DNA of 64,000 bases from Chryseosolibacter sp964438975 (GCA_964438975.1 CAYTMU010000016.1:1-64000); one strand, 5' to 3'; positions 36,801 through 46,221 are shown, counted from the stretch's first letter. Notes: a model not told the origin generated them from the sequence alone. Program-made: numbers and translations.

Positions 36801-39450
36801 GCCAGATAAGAATGCGCCGGCAAAGCTTTCACTTTACGCCGGATATGCGTACAAGGCCGAACGGAACACAGTACAGGAATTCAATGTCGGTGAAGGGCTC
36901 GTCGGACAGTGCGCATTGGAAAAAGAACGCATGTTGCTGTCGAATATACCTCATAACTATATCAAAGTGACATCTGGCCTCGGAAAGGCGAGGCCTTCGA
37001 ACGTGGTGATCCTTCCGGTACTTTTCGAAACCAACGTCAAGGCGGTCATCGAACTCGCCTCGCTGGAAACATTCAGCCAGACTCACCTCGACTTCCTTGA
37101 CCAGGTGACGGAATCAATCGGAATCGTATTGAATACGATCGAAGCCAACACGCGTACGGAAAGTCTGCTCATTCAGTCACAATCGTTGGCAAGTGAGCTC
37201 AAAATCCAACAGGAAGAACTCCGCCGAACCAACGATGAGCTCCAGGACAAAGCATTGTTGCTCGTAAAACAGAAAGAAGAGGTTGAGGGAAAAAACAAAG
37301 AAGTAGAAGAAGCACGGCGATCCCTGGAAGAAAAGGCCGAACAGCTTCAACTTACATCAAAATACAAGTCCGAATTTCTTGCGAACATGTCCCATGAGCT
37401 GCGCACGCCACTCAACAGCCTTTTGATCCTCGCACAACAGCTCTACGAAAATGCAGAAGGGAACTTATCTGAAAAACAAGTGCGGTATGCCAAGACCATA
37501 CACTCTTGCGGCGATGACCTCGTACAACTGATCAACGACATCCTTGATCTCTCGAAGATCGAATCAGGGTTCATATCCACCAACATGGCACCTGTCCATC
37601 TCAGTGAGATCGCATCGTTCGTGGAGACTACCTTCCGTCCGATTTCGGAAGCTCGAAATCTGCGGTTCAGTGTCAACACTAATGAGGCGTTGCCGGCGAC
37701 TATGGAGACCGACATTCAGCGACTTAACCAGATTCTCAAGAACCTGTTATCAAACGCATTCAAATTCACAGAGAAGGGTGGCGTCAGTCTCCGCATCTTC
37801 GAAGCAAAGGGTGGATGGAAATCTACTCCGAGTCTCAACACCGCCAAACGCGTTATTGGTTTCGCCATCAGCGACACCGGTATCGGAATCCCAGACGAGA
37901 AACAGCTGATCATATTTGAAGCGTTCCAGCAGGCCGAGGGATCGACCAGCCGGAAGTACGGCGGTACAGGTCTGGGGCTTTCGATCAGCCGAGGCCTCGC
38001 CGAGTTGCTCGGAGGTGCCATTGAACTCGAAAGTACGCCGGGTCAAGGCAGCACATTTACCCTCTACCTTCCGACCGACAGCATGACCATTTCATCGCCG
38101 ACCACACGCGATAGTATGCGTGCCATCCGTCAGTTGGAATTCGAGAGTGACCGGGAGAAGATTACCAACCTGCTATCGAACTTTCACATCACAAAGGAAG
38201 GCGGTGAAAACAAGAATCTCGAATTTGTCAGCGAACTCGTAAACGAAGCCGGTGATGATCGCAATAATATCCAGCCCTCGGACCAGGTGCTGCTGATCGT
38301 CGAAGATGATCTGTATTTTAGCCGGATAGTAATATCCCAGGCACATGAAAAAGACCTGAAAGCTGTTGTCGCGACGACTTACCTGGAGGTATTTGATTTC
38401 ATCAATCGCTTCTCCCCCATTGCGATAACGCTTGACGTCAAACTTCCCGACACCAGCGGATGGAAAGTTATTGACCTACTGCGAAACGACCTGAACTATC
38501 GCCACATTCCCATCTATGTCATTTCCGGTGAAGAGAACAGGACGCTCGCTATGAAACGCGGCGCACGCAACTTCATCCTGAAGCCGATGAGCAACGATGC
38601 GTTACATGAACTCCTGGACGATGTCAAGAATTTCACATCCCGGCAGGTCTACAACGTCCTGGTAATTGAGGATAATGAGATCGACTCATCGCAGATCGCG
38701 AAGATGCTCGCCGACGACCGGCTCGAGGTTGAGATCGCCGTTAGCGGCGGTGAAGCACTCGAAGTTCTTAGTAACAAGAGCTTTGACTGTATTGTCGTCG
38801 ACTACTCACTACCGGATATTTCCGGCATTGAGCTGATGCAAAAAATGAGAGATCTAAAAGGAGATCTGACCCCGGTGATTGTCTATTCTGCAAAGGACTT
38901 CAATCAACGGGAACTGAGTCAGATCAACCGGATTTCCAACTCGATCATCCTGAAAGGCATCAATTCCATCGAACACTTGCTGGAAGAGGTTGTTACACAT
39001 CTGCACATCCCCCACCGCGACCTTACCCAGGGTAAACAACGCGTCATTGAGAATATCCGAAACAAGGAAGATATTCTCATGGGGAAAGACGTCCTGATCG
39101 TCGATGATGACGTTCGGAATTTGTTTGCCTTGACAACGGTCTTTGAACGGTTCAATATCAACGTAATCACTGCAGAAAGTGGACAAGAAGCGATACAGAT
39201 ACTCGCGGAAAATCCCCGGATTGACATGGTGCTGATGGATATCATGATGCCGGAAATGGATGGCTACGAGACAACGCAACGCATTCGGAGGGAACACAAG
39301 AATAACACGCTTCCGATTATTGCCGTTACAGCCAAAGCGATGAAGGGAGATCGGCAAAAATGCATCGAGGCCGGCGCATCCGACTACATTACAAAACCTG
39401 TGAAGGTCGATCAGTTGCTTTCATTAATGAGATTGTGGTTCTTTAAATAG
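33850..39450 (+). CDS. Soluble poly-HAMP hybrid histidine kinase with GAF and three receivers
   Basis: 1866 residues without a signal peptide or membrane helix. Residues about 50-930 are HAMP-type helical units. Eight repeats of exactly 92 residues, each with VRNIAEVTTAVA.GDLS and EVTRVAREVG.EGKLGGQA, make a continuous rod from about 242. Then come GAF (about 940-1095), a coiled coil, HisKA with MSHELRTPLNS (His 1182), HATPase (DTGIGIPDEKQ, GTGLGLSISRG) and three receivers starting near 1480, 1602 and 1747; DIMMPEMDGYE is the acceptor site of the last. The first receiver has TLDVKLPDTSG, the second VVDYSLPDISG. The layout recalls fungal group III osmosensing kinases. The RR-kinase gene follows after 4 bases. 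The input signal is unknown. Confidence 0.93.
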   Translation: MRKKTSHSSSASRKEKNSAVDEQDITVLTHETSAKLAHTGRDNDNHVNSDAGHRRLLRVLTEIRNGNFSVRMPFDQIGLNGKICDTLNEIIELNERMIQEFTKAGQIIGKQGRLNRRIEVANARGSWHHGVESLNNLISDLVHPTIEIAGVISSVAKGNLSHSMPEEIGGHTLQGEFAQIAHEVNDMVKQLNLFSMEVTRVAREVGSEGKLGGQARVKGVAGVWKDLTDSVNQMGSNLTAQVRNIAEVTTAVAKGDLSKKITVDVKGEILELKNTINTMVDQLNSFSSEVTRVALEVGTEGKLGGQAQVKGVAGTWKDLTDSVNQMASNLTGQVRNIAEVTTAVAKGDLSKKITVDVKGEILELKNTINTMVDQLNSFSSEVTRVAREVGSEGKLGGQADVPGVGGTWKDLTDSVNKMAGNLTSQVRNIAEVTTAVANGDLSRKITVNVKGEILELKNTINTMVDQLNSFGSEVTRVAREVGSEGQLGGQADVPGVAGTWKDLTDSVNKMASNLTSQVRNIAEVTTAVANGDLSRKITVDVQGEILELKNTINTMVDQLRGFASEVTRVAREVGTDGKLGGQASVPGVAGTWKDLTDSVNQMAGNLTAQVRNIADVAIAVANGDLSKKITVDVRGEILQLKETLNTMVDQLRAFASEVTRVAREVGTDGKLGGQAFVPGVAGTWKDLTDSVNKMTGNLTDQVRNIAQVTKAVASGDLSKTVAIDVKGEILELKNTINTMVEQLNSFAFEVTRVAREVGTEGKLGGQAEVKGVGGTWKDLTDSVNMMATNLTSQVRGIAKVVTSVATGDLRQKLSINAKGEVAQLTETINEMIDTLAVFADQVTTVAREVGVEGRLGGQAHVPGASGIWKNLTENVNQLAQNLTTQVRSISEVASAVTKGDLTRTIRVEAKGEVEALKDTINQMIANLRATTLRNQETDWLKSNLAKFTQMLQGQKDINAVTMRILSELAQVVNGHYGAFYILRQPDKNAPAKLSLYAGYAYKAERNTVQEFNVGEGLVGQCALEKERMLLSNIPHNYIKVTSGLGKARPSNVVILPVLFETNVKAVIELASLETFSQTHLDFLDQVTESIGIVLNTIEANTRTESLLIQSQSLASELKIQQEELRRTNDELQDKALLLVKQKEEVEGKNKEVEEARRSLEEKAEQLQLTSKYKSEFLANMSHELRTPLNSLLILAQQLYENAEGNLSEKQVRYAKTIHSCGDDLVQLINDILDLSKIESGFISTNMAPVHLSEIASFVETTFRPISEARNLRFSVNTNEALPATMETDIQRLNQILKNLLSNAFKFTEKGGVSLRIFEAKGGWKSTPSLNTAKRVIGFAISDTGIGIPDEKQLIIFEAFQQAEGSTSRKYGGTGLGLSISRGLAELLGGAIELESTPGQGSTFTLYLPTDSMTISSPTTRDSMRAIRQLEFESDREKITNLLSNFHITKEGGENKNLEFVSELVNEAGDDRNNIQPSDQVLLIVEDDLYFSRIVISQAHEKDLKAVVATTYLEVFDFINRFSPIAITLDVKLPDTSGWKVIDLLRNDLNYRHIPIYVISGEENRTLAMKRGARNFILKPMSNDALHELLDDVKNFTSRQVYNVLVIEDNEIDSSQIAKMLADDRLEVEIAVSGGEALEVLSNKSFDCIVVDYSLPDISGIELMQKMRDLKGDLTPVIVYSAKDFNQRELSQINRISNSIILKGINSIEHLLEEVVTHLHIPHRDLTQGKQRVIENIRNKEDILMGKDVLIVDDDVRNLFALTTVFERFNINVITAESGQEAIQILAENPRIDMVLMDIMMPEMDGYETTQRIRREHKNNTLPIIAVTAKAMKGDRQKCIEAGASDYITKPVKVDQLLSLMRLWFFK
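34297..36640 (+). repeat. Tandem 276-base coding repeat (92-residue HAMP units)
   Basis: Copies begin at 34297, 34573, 34849, 35125, 35401, 35677, 35953, 36229 and 36505, always 276 bases apart with no insertion or deletion. Codons differ between copies but the protein is strongly conserved in the middle copies, pointing to duplication with later purifying selection. The outer copies are more diverged. Confidence 0.9.
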
Positions 39451-39454
39451 TTCA

Positions 39455-40696
39455 ATGCATCCCAAGATTCTATTAGTTGACGACAGGGAGGACAATTTGC
39501 TGGCGATCGAGACGATTTTCGAACCAGATGCCTATCGTTTTGTCAAGGCTAAGTCCGGTCGGGACGCGCTGAAGATCCTGTTGCATGAATTCGATTTTGC
39601 CCTCATCCTCATGGATGTAAAAATGCCAAATCTAAACGGTTTCGAAACGGCATCTCTGATCTACGCGCGGGAAAAGCTCAAGCACATCCCGATCATATTT
39701 ATTACGGCAAACAATTTCGGCGACGAGAATCTCTATCGAGGATACCAGGCAGGTGCGATCGATTACATTTATAAGCCAATCAAGCCCGAAGTTCTTCGCG
39801 CCAAGGTTTCGGTACTAATCGATCTATATCGGAAGAACCGTCAGCTACTGGCCCAGGAACAACGATTGGTCACCATCAACAAAAGCCTGGAGATGGAAAT
39901 CAAAGAGCGGAAGGCCAGTGAAGAAAAGGTGAAGCATCTGAATCGGCAACTGCTTGAGAACATCGCGAGCCTTGAACAAGCCAACAAAGAACTGGATCGG
40001 TTTGCCTTTATGGCTTCTCATGACCTCCAGGAACCTCTTCGCAAGATCCGGATGTTCAGTGACCGACTTGGCACGAAGCACGGCCATACGCTGGATGAAG
40101 ACGGGCGGACAAACATTCACCGGATCCATAAGGCGGCCGAACGGATGCAGAATCTCATCACCGACATCCTGACCTTTTCGAAGATATCGATCGATAGTGA
40201 TTCATTCGTGTATACCGATATCAACGTTCTGGTTGACGAGGTGGTCTCGGATCTTGACGAAATGATCAAGGAAAAGAATGGCCGGGTATTAGTTGACAAA
40301 CTCCCTTTCCTCATTGTCAATCCTAGTCTGATAAAACCGTTGTTCCACAATCTCATCGAGAACGCCCTCAAATACTCAAAGCAGAACACGCTTCCAGTGG
40401 TGAGGATAACTTCCGAGATCAACGCACAACTCAACGGAACTACACGACACGAAAACAGTCCAAAGTATTGCCGCATATTTATCGAAGACAATGGCATTGG
40501 ATTCGACCAGAAATACGCAGAAGAGATATTCGGAATGTTCAAACGTCTCCACCACAGTTCCGAATTCCATGGAACGGGAATTGGTTTGGCGTTGTGCAAG
40601 AAGATCGTCGAACAACACGATGGATACATCTCCGCGCGAGGAAAAGTCAACAAAGGATCTACCTTTATCGTCTCCCTTCCGCTGCGGACCAACTAG
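39455..40696 (+). CDS. Receiver-histidine kinase (cytoplasmic)
   Basis: 413 residues. An N-terminal receiver (1-125; LLVDDREDN, acceptor Asp in LILMDVKMPNLNG, Lys in IYKPIKP) is joined by a coiled coil (about 130-180) to HisKA with FMASHDLQEPLRKI (His about 189) and a HATPase ending in LFGTGIGLALCKK-like motifs. It has no membrane segment and no PAS domain. Its start lies 4 bases from the stop of the poly-HAMP kinase, so the two form one operon and phosphotransfer between them is plausible. Confidence 0.92.
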   Translation: MHPKILLVDDREDNLLAIETIFEPDAYRFVKAKSGRDALKILLHEFDFALILMDVKMPNLNGFETASLIYAREKLKHIPIIFITANNFGDENLYRGYQAGAIDYIYKPIKPEVLRAKVSVLIDLYRKNRQLLAQEQRLVTINKSLEMEIKERKASEEKVKHLNRQLLENIASLEQANKELDRFAFMASHDLQEPLRKIRMFSDRLGTKHGHTLDEDGRTNIHRIHKAAERMQNLITDILTFSKISIDSDSFVYTDINVLVDEVVSDLDEMIKEKNGRVLVDKLPFLIVNPSLIKPLFHNLIENALKYSKQNTLPVVRITSEINAQLNGTTRHENSPKYCRIFIEDNGIGFDQKYAEEIFGMFKRLHHSSEFHGTGIGLALCKKIVEQHDGYISARGKVNKGSTFIVSLPLRTN

Positions 40697-40753
40697 CGCC
40701 CGCGGAATGTAGCATTATTGCCACGGTGGCACTATCTTTTAGATGACCTGGTA

Positions 40754-42418
40754 ATGGCAATGCGAATCAAAAAGCGGTATATCTCATTTATCATCATTGC
40801 TGTGGTGATCGTTGGTGCCCTCATCTGGGCCCGGATTCGCGTCTTCGACTATATGGGTGGGGAACTGAAAGACCGCATCCAGTCCGCCAATTTCAACGGA
40901 TTTCAGGTGCGTTATGATACAATGCGTGTCTACTGGTTTGAAAAGGCCATTGAGATTGACAACCTGGAAGTGAGCAGAGGTGAGAGCGACACGTCATGTC
41001 TCCACCCCGAACGCATTGCCATCGCGAAGATGCGCGCTGAAGGGATCGGACTAACCCGCCTGATTTTCAACAAGACCCTTTCGGTAGAGGCCTTCCACTT
41101 CGACCATTTGAAAGCCATCATCCGCGAACAGTCTCTGTTGGAGCCCGATTCTCCTGCTGGCGACAACAACAAATTCAAACTCCTCGCAGACGTGGTGAAC
41201 GTACGGCATATTGAGATGCTCTATACCGACAGCGCGAGTTGCGATACAATCAATTCTATGAAAACTCACCTCTCCATCACCGGGTTAAACCTAGACCTGT
41301 CGGCGGAGAAGCCCTTTCAAGACCTATTTGCAAGCATCAGACTCGACAGCGTAGAGGTGAAAGCTCCTAGGGAATTCTACACCTTCCGCGCCCGGCAGGC
41401 GACTTGGGATACGACGGAGAAATCTTTTCGCCTTGATTCCATCGATGTCATTCCGGCATATGGCAGGCTGGAATTCGGAAGGAAACGCGGCTACGAGGTG
41501 GATCGTTTCGAGTGTACCGTTCCGTCGCTGGTCGCCAGCGGTATATCCGCTGCGGTGCGGGATTCGCTGGACCTGAGGATAGCACGTATTGACATACAAT
41601 TCCGGATCAAGATATTCCGCGATAAGCGATACCCGTTTATCACCCGGGAAAAACTTCTGCCGATGACGCTGATCCAGCGCCTTCCATTCCGCCTGACGAT
41701 CGATTCTGTCGCCGTGTCGGATAGCTTTGTCCAATATGAGGAGTTTGCCGCGGAGACTTCCGAACCTGGTGGAATCTTCTTCGCTAACCTGAACGCTGTT
41801 CTCGGGAATGTTTCAAACACAGCGGGTGATGCGACCCTTCAGGCGCATGCCAAATTGTTCGGGCAAGGAGACATCGACGTTTACGTAACGTTTCCCGGGA
41901 ATCCGGCTCAGCGCTCCTCGCTCAAGGGATCTGTCCGCAACTTTCACCTTCCCAAGTTAAATGCCATCCTTACGCCGTCCACGCAGTTGGCCGTGGAAAC
42001 GGGTGAAATGAATGCCCTCCTGTTTGCGTTCACCTTTAACGAATTCCGCTCCGATGGAGAACTCGAATTGAACTACGAGAACCTGAAGCTCGCCAGCTTC
42101 AAGAACTCGGAGAAAAACGAAGAACCCGAAGTGAATACCTTCAAAACGTTTATGATCAACACATTCGTGTTCAGAAAAAACATGACCAAAGATCTTCCTG
42201 CGGAAAAGCGTCAGGGAACGATTGATTTCGAACGCGACCGGGCCAGGTCTATCTTTAACTTGTGGACAAAATCGCTGGTATCTGGTATAAAGTCGGCATA
42301 CAACCTGGATACGACAGCCAAGAATGAGAAAACAGAGCTACGGAAAGATGAGCAGTCGTCACGACGGGAGGCAAGACGACAAAAACGCCTGGCGCGAAAA
42401 AAGGATAAAAGCAGTTAG
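40754..42418 (+). CDS. AsmA/DUF748-like protein with one N-terminal membrane helix
   Basis: About 554 residues. A basic start (MAMRIKKRY) and one transmembrane helix (about residues 10-30) anchor a long beta-rich periplasmic body. The C-terminal 40 residues are strongly charged (REARRQKRLARKKDKSS). The pattern of alternating beta strands with VRYDTMRVYWFEKAIEIDNLEVS near the start resembles the AsmA/TAM-type family that bridges membranes in lipid or protein transport. I cannot name a closer family. The ATG at 40754 (or 40760) leaves 57 bases after the kinase gene. It converges with the receiver gene at 42439. Confidence 0.68.
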   Translation: MAMRIKKRYISFIIIAVVIVGALIWARIRVFDYMGGELKDRIQSANFNGFQVRYDTMRVYWFEKAIEIDNLEVSRGESDTSCLHPERIAIAKMRAEGIGLTRLIFNKTLSVEAFHFDHLKAIIREQSLLEPDSPAGDNNKFKLLADVVNVRHIEMLYTDSASCDTINSMKTHLSITGLNLDLSAEKPFQDLFASIRLDSVEVKAPREFYTFRARQATWDTTEKSFRLDSIDVIPAYGRLEFGRKRGYEVDRFECTVPSLVASGISAAVRDSLDLRIARIDIQFRIKIFRDKRYPFITREKLLPMTLIQRLPFRLTIDSVAVSDSFVQYEEFAAETSEPGGIFFANLNAVLGNVSNTAGDATLQAHAKLFGQGDIDVYVTFPGNPAQRSSLKGSVRNFHLPKLNAILTPSTQLAVETGEMNALLFAFTFNEFRSDGELELNYENLKLASFKNSEKNEEPEVNTFKTFMINTFVFRKNMTKDLPAEKRQGTIDFERDRARSIFNLWTKSLVSGIKSAYNLDTTAKNEKTELRKDEQSSRREARRQKRLARKKDKSS

Positions 42419-42438
42419 TATCTGGGAGCGCCCGCCTG

Positions 42439-42786
42439 TCAGATGTAATCCTTGAGTGTTCCGAGTCTCAGCGGTTTCTCGAGAATACTGACTTCGGAGT
42501 TGCTCCTTTCGCCAAGGTCCGGAGGCAGGTAATTGTACGCGCTGATCAGATTGATCTTACACGTCGGGTATTCATCCAGAAGAAACGACATCTTCTCCCA
42601 CCCCAGCCCATCGGGTAAATTATTGTCGATAAATACCACATCTGGTGAAACTTCCCGGATCAGACTCATTCCGGAGGAGAGCGTGTTAGCAAGATATACT
42701 TCGTGATTCATTTCGCGGAAATAGGCCTGCATCAACTGGCAGAGATCCTCTTCATCGTCGATTATCACAATCTTTTTACTGAACAT
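42439..42786 (-). CDS. Receiver-only response regulator
   Basis: 115 residues, one receiver domain: IVIIDDEEDL, acceptor Asp in VVFIDNNLPDG, the switch Ser in LISAY and Lys in ILEKPL. No output domain exists, so it is a phospho-relay or a protein-interaction regulator. It is a lone gene, convergent with the AsmA-like gene and divergent from the YtxH gene. Confidence 0.88.
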   Translation of the reverse strand: MFSKKIVIIDDEEDLCQLMQAYFREMNHEVYLANTLSSGMSLIREVSPDVVFIDNNLPDGLGWEKMSFLLDEYPTCKINLISAYNYLPPDLGERSNSEVSILEKPLRLGTLKDYI

Positions 42787-42948
42787 CGTGTGAAATTATC
42801 ACTTATACGATAAACGGGCAACTACTTATTGCTTCAATCACGTTTCGTGGTACTATTTGTACGTAGAATTACATCCACATCAGCAAAAGGCTGCATCGGG
42901 GAACAGTTTTTTTGTACTCTCCAGTGGAATAACATAAAACCACGTACT

Positions 42949-43215
42949 ATGAACTCAACAAGCAAGACAATCCTGGCTGTCATGGGTGCTGCTGCAGTCG
43001 GCGCAATAATCGGCATGCTGGTGGCGCCTGAAAAAGGCAGCGAACTGCGCAAGAAGATCACCGACGCAACGGGCGACTGGACTCACCAGCTGAGCGACCT
43101 GCTGGAACAAGGCAAAGAACAGTTGAATACACTGAAAGACAAAGTCTCTTCAGAAACCTCCAAACGGATGACGGAGGCTGAAAGCCGCGTTAACAACATC
43201 AAGGAGAAAGTATAA
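42949..43215 (+). CDS. YtxH-domain small stress-type protein
   Basis: 88 residues. One hydrophobic segment (ILAVMGAAAVGAIIGMLVAP) leads straight into EKGSELRKKI, the YtxH signature; the rest is an amphipathic helix rich in Lys and Glu. YtxH proteins are membrane-attached and often induced by general stress; their activity is unknown. The ATG at 42949 gives the family's usual start. A terminator follows 15 bases after the stop. Confidence 0.88.
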   Translation: MNSTSKTILAVMGAAAVGAIIGMLVAPEKGSELRKKITDATGDWTHQLSDLLEQGKEQLNTLKDKVSSETSKRMTEAESRVNNIKEKV

Positions 43216-43230
43216 GGACCCTGAAAATCA

Positions 43231-43271
43231 AAGCCCGGCTGACGTATTCCTGACGTTTCGCCGGGCTTTAG
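43231..43271 (+). terminator. Intrinsic terminator of the YtxH gene
   Basis: AAGCCCGGC (43231-43239) pairs with GCCGGGCTT (43260-43268), followed by a short T-run. The loop holds two TGACGT copies. Confidence 0.6.
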
Positions 43272-43284
43272 AATACGTAGCTGA

Positions 43285-43527
43285 ATGAAACCAGACCCAC
43301 CAAAGAAACGATCTGAGCGGCACCTTCCTGCATCGTCCGAAGACGTCGATGGGAAACGCGAACAACCTGCGGGTGCCGAACGGACGGACGACGATGCCGG
43401 CGCGGAAAGTCAGGCATCGTCACGAGCGCATGAATCGCAGGCTGGTGAACAAGCCATTACCAACCAGGATCAACAGGAGAAAGTCACGAACGCTCCGGAC
43501 GATGACGGCCCCGTAGCCGAAAAATAA
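43285..43527 (+). CDS. 80-residue highly hydrophilic protein
   Basis: MKPDPPKKRSERHL start, then almost only Asp, Glu, Ala, Gln, Ser and Gly; no hydrophobic core, so it is probably disordered. I recognise no family. Composition recalls short stress-associated proteins, and it sits between a YtxH gene and a sensor kinase, but the function is unknown. The next gene's stop, on the other strand, is four bases away. Confidence 0.5.
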   Translation: MKPDPPKKRSERHLPASSEDVDGKREQPAGAERTDDDAGAESQASSRAHESQAGEQAITNQDQQEKVTNAPDDDGPVAEK

Positions 43528-43530
43528 TGG

Positions 43531-44970
43531 CTATGCCTGGTTGAAACTGATGATGAATGACGTGCCCACGCGGACGTTCGATTTGACTTCGATCGCGGCA
43601 TTGTGAGCCTGAAGAATATTTAGTGCAGATGCCAGACCAAGTCCGATCCCATTGCGTTTCGAGGTGAAATACGGTTCGAATAACTTCGAAATATTTTCCT
43701 GTGGGATTCCACAGCCATTGTCGTTGATCTCGAGACTAAAATACTCATCGGTAGGCACAACCGCAATCACAAGTTCTCCATTTAAATCCTCAATAGCCTC
43801 GATCGCGTTAATAATGATATTAAGTAACGCAATCTTGAGTTTCTCCTTGTCAGCACGCACATAGCACGGCGAGTCCGGATAATTCACCTTCAATTTGATC
43901 TGTTTCAGCGTAAGTCTGTCTAATGCGATGTTGATCGTTTCGTCGACGGTGGTCTGTAACACAATACGATCAAAAACCATTTCAGTCGGCTTGGACGATG
44001 TCAGCAATTCTGTGATGAGATCGTTGATGCGTTTCCCGTTCCGGTCTATGATATCGATATAAACCCTTTCCTCCTCGCTTGTTAATGTATTCAACTGCTC
44101 AAGCGACATGTGGATGTTGCTTAATGGATTTCGGACCTCGTGTGCGAGCGTCCGCACAAGACGCCCCGTAGCAGCAAGCTTTTCAGCAAGTAGTGTCGCC
44201 CGTTCTGTTTTCTTCTGGATGGTGATATCGTGCAGAATGCCCTGGACGTAGCGGTTATTGTTGCTATCGAGCTCGATGGACAGGTAAAGGATGCAATTCC
44301 TGCGTTTCCCTTTGGAGTGCATCAACTCCACCTCCAGGTCGTTCACAACACCCGTCATCGCCAAACGATTCCGCACGGTAGTCCGGACACTCTCATTCTC
44401 AATAAAATGATACAGCGCATGTCGGATCAATTGGTTTCGCTCCACTCCCACGAGGGTGACCATTGCAGCGTTCACGTCCTTAAAGACAAGCGAAAGATCA
44501 GTGATGAATACGGCTTCCCTCGACTTCTCGAAGATACTGCGGTACTTTCGCTCGTTTGCCCGCAATGCCTTTGTAGAGGCGGCTCTTTCCAGAGAATAGC
44601 GAATACATCGTTCCAGTTTCTCCGATGTCAGCTCTGACTTAACGAGATAATCAACGGCGCCCATTCGCATGGCCTGTTGGTCAATGACCGAATTGCCTTT
44701 CCCCGTCAACAGAATAATCGGCTCCTCACAATTCATTTTCATCGCTTCCGAGAGCAAGTCGATGCCAGTCTTCGCGCCCAGGCGATAGTCGACGAAATAT
44801 AGGTGGAAGGCCTTGGAGGCAATGTGCTCGAGGGCCGACTTGTAATTATAACACCACTGAATATCAAAGGTGCGATCCTCAATAGTGTTGATAAAACCAC
44901 TTGTCAGGATAAAATCATCTTCGTCATCATCGATGATCAGGATACGTACGGGCTGAGACGAAGTCATCAT
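43531..44970 (-). CDS. Receiver-PAS-histidine kinase (NtrB-like)
   Basis: 479 residues, cytoplasmic. Receiver about 8-130 (ILIIDDDEDD, acceptor Asp in LYFVDYRLGAKTG), PAS about 140-265 (IFEKSREAVFITD), HisKA with TLAHEVRNPLSN (His about 277), HATPase ending near 475 (NDNGCGIPQ, GIGLGLASA). The kinase half is closest in style to NtrB-type kinases. It is the third gene of a minus-strand run (NtrC-type activator, PAS kinase, this one) and begins directly after the PAS kinase stop; pairing with that activator is likely. Confidence 0.92.
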   Translation of the reverse strand: MMTSSQPVRILIIDDDEDDFILTSGFINTIEDRTFDIQWCYNYKSALEHIASKAFHLYFVDYRLGAKTGIDLLSEAMKMNCEEPIILLTGKGNSVIDQQAMRMGAVDYLVKSELTSEKLERCIRYSLERAASTKALRANERKYRSIFEKSREAVFITDLSLVFKDVNAAMVTLVGVERNQLIRHALYHFIENESVRTTVRNRLAMTGVVNDLEVELMHSKGKRRNCILYLSIELDSNNNRYVQGILHDITIQKKTERATLLAEKLAATGRLVRTLAHEVRNPLSNIHMSLEQLNTLTSEEERVYIDIIDRNGKRINDLITELLTSSKPTEMVFDRIVLQTTVDETINIALDRLTLKQIKLKVNYPDSPCYVRADKEKLKIALLNIIINAIEAIEDLNGELVIAVVPTDEYFSLEINDNGCGIPQENISKLFEPYFTSKRNGIGLGLASALNILQAHNAAIEVKSNVRVGTSFIISFNQA

Positions 44971-44971
44971 T

Positions 44972-46156
44972 TTACATTCTCTTCTCTGGCAAGATCACGG
45001 TAAAACTTGCCCCCTTCTCGGGTTCACTTTCCGCGAATATCAAGCCTCCGTGTTTTTCGACTATTTTCTTGCAGATCGCAAGCCCAATACCAGATCCGGG
45101 ATACTCCGACTTACCATTGAGCCGCTGAAATATCTGGAATATTTTTTCCGAGTATTCGGATTCAAATCCGATGCCATTGTCGCGGATATCTATCCTCACA
45201 AACGGGATCGCAGCGGCCAGACCAAACCCCTGCGCCTCGCGATGAGACAGCTGGCTTCCGCGGACCTCTATCTGCACCGGCGACTGATCCTTGCGGAATT
45301 TCAGTGCATTTGAAAAAATATTGGCAAACAATTGCTTCATCTCCGACTCACTCGCGAGGACCTTAGGCAAGTCGCCGGAAATGGTAATCGCGGCATCGGC
45401 CTCTTCGATCTTGAGCTCGAGCTCCGAGGTAACACCCTCAAGAATAGAACATAGATCTACCTCCTGAAAGGTGTACGAGCGCCGGTTTGCCCGCGAAAAG
45501 TCGAGCAAATTATCGATCAGCATTCGCATGTTGGCGGCTGATGCCAGAATACGCTCGACAAAAAGCTGCCCCTCCTGGTCGAAAGAGTTACCGTACTTCG
45601 CTTGCAGGCGCTCAGTAAACATAGAAATTTTCCGAAGGGGTTCCTGAAGGTCATGAGAAGCGATGTAGGCGAATTCTTCGAGTTCTTTGTTCGAGCGATT
45701 TAGCTCGCGGATACTCAATTCCTTCTCCATCTCGAAACTGCGCAACGCTGTGATGTCGCGATTGATGCAAAGAACTTTCTGAACGTCGCCGCTTGCATCC
45801 CTGACGACCTTTCCCTTTGTAGAAATATTCTTGAGGGCTCCAGAGCGCGCCCTGACGATATACTCTAATTCAAAATCGCTCTTCTCCTGAAGAGCCCTAT
45901 CCAGCTTGGTCCGAAACGTTGGTTGAAAGTCTTCGAAAATGTGCCGCATATAGGCGTCTATATCGACCGTTTTTTCCCGGTCAGCAAGGTCGTAACCCAA
46001 AATAGCATACAACCCAGGAGACCAGGTCACCGTATCAGTGCCCACCTCCCAGGTCCAACTACCGAACTGCAAGAGTTCCTCGGTTTCCTCAAGTAACTCA
46101 CGAGTTGTTTGAAGCTCGTCCCTGGTTTTCAAAACATCAAGTGTATTTACTCGCAA
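44972..46156 (-). CDS. PAS-domain histidine kinase
   Basis: 394 residues, no membrane helix. A PAS domain with PAC tail (LLQFGSWTWEVGTDTVTW to VLCINRDITALR, about 30-145) is followed by HisKA with YIASHDLQEPLRKI (His about 168) and HATPase (IDIRDNGIGF, GSGIGLAICKK). The frame opens without an ATG near the PAS domain; the TTG at 46156, with GAGGAG 15 bases upstream, is the best start. It lies between the NtrC-type activator (65 bases upstream) and the RR-kinase. Confidence 0.9.
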   Translation of the reverse strand: MRVNTLDVLKTRDELQTTRELLEETEELLQFGSWTWEVGTDTVTWSPGLYAILGYDLADREKTVDIDAYMRHIFEDFQPTFRTKLDRALQEKSDFELEYIVRARSGALKNISTKGKVVRDASGDVQKVLCINRDITALRSFEMEKELSIRELNRSNKELEEFAYIASHDLQEPLRKISMFTERLQAKYGNSFDQEGQLFVERILASAANMRMLIDNLLDFSRANRRSYTFQEVDLCSILEGVTSELELKIEEADAAITISGDLPKVLASESEMKQLFANIFSNALKFRKDQSPVQIEVRGSQLSHREAQGFGLAAAIPFVRIDIRDNGIGFESEYSEKIFQIFQRLNGKSEYPGSGIGLAICKKIVEKHGGLIFAESEPEKGASFTVILPEKRM

Positions 46157-46221
46157 TAGTATTAACGTTGTCTCCTCATATCGCCCTCTTTCGCGATCCG
46201 CGGTCTACATCATAGAAAATG

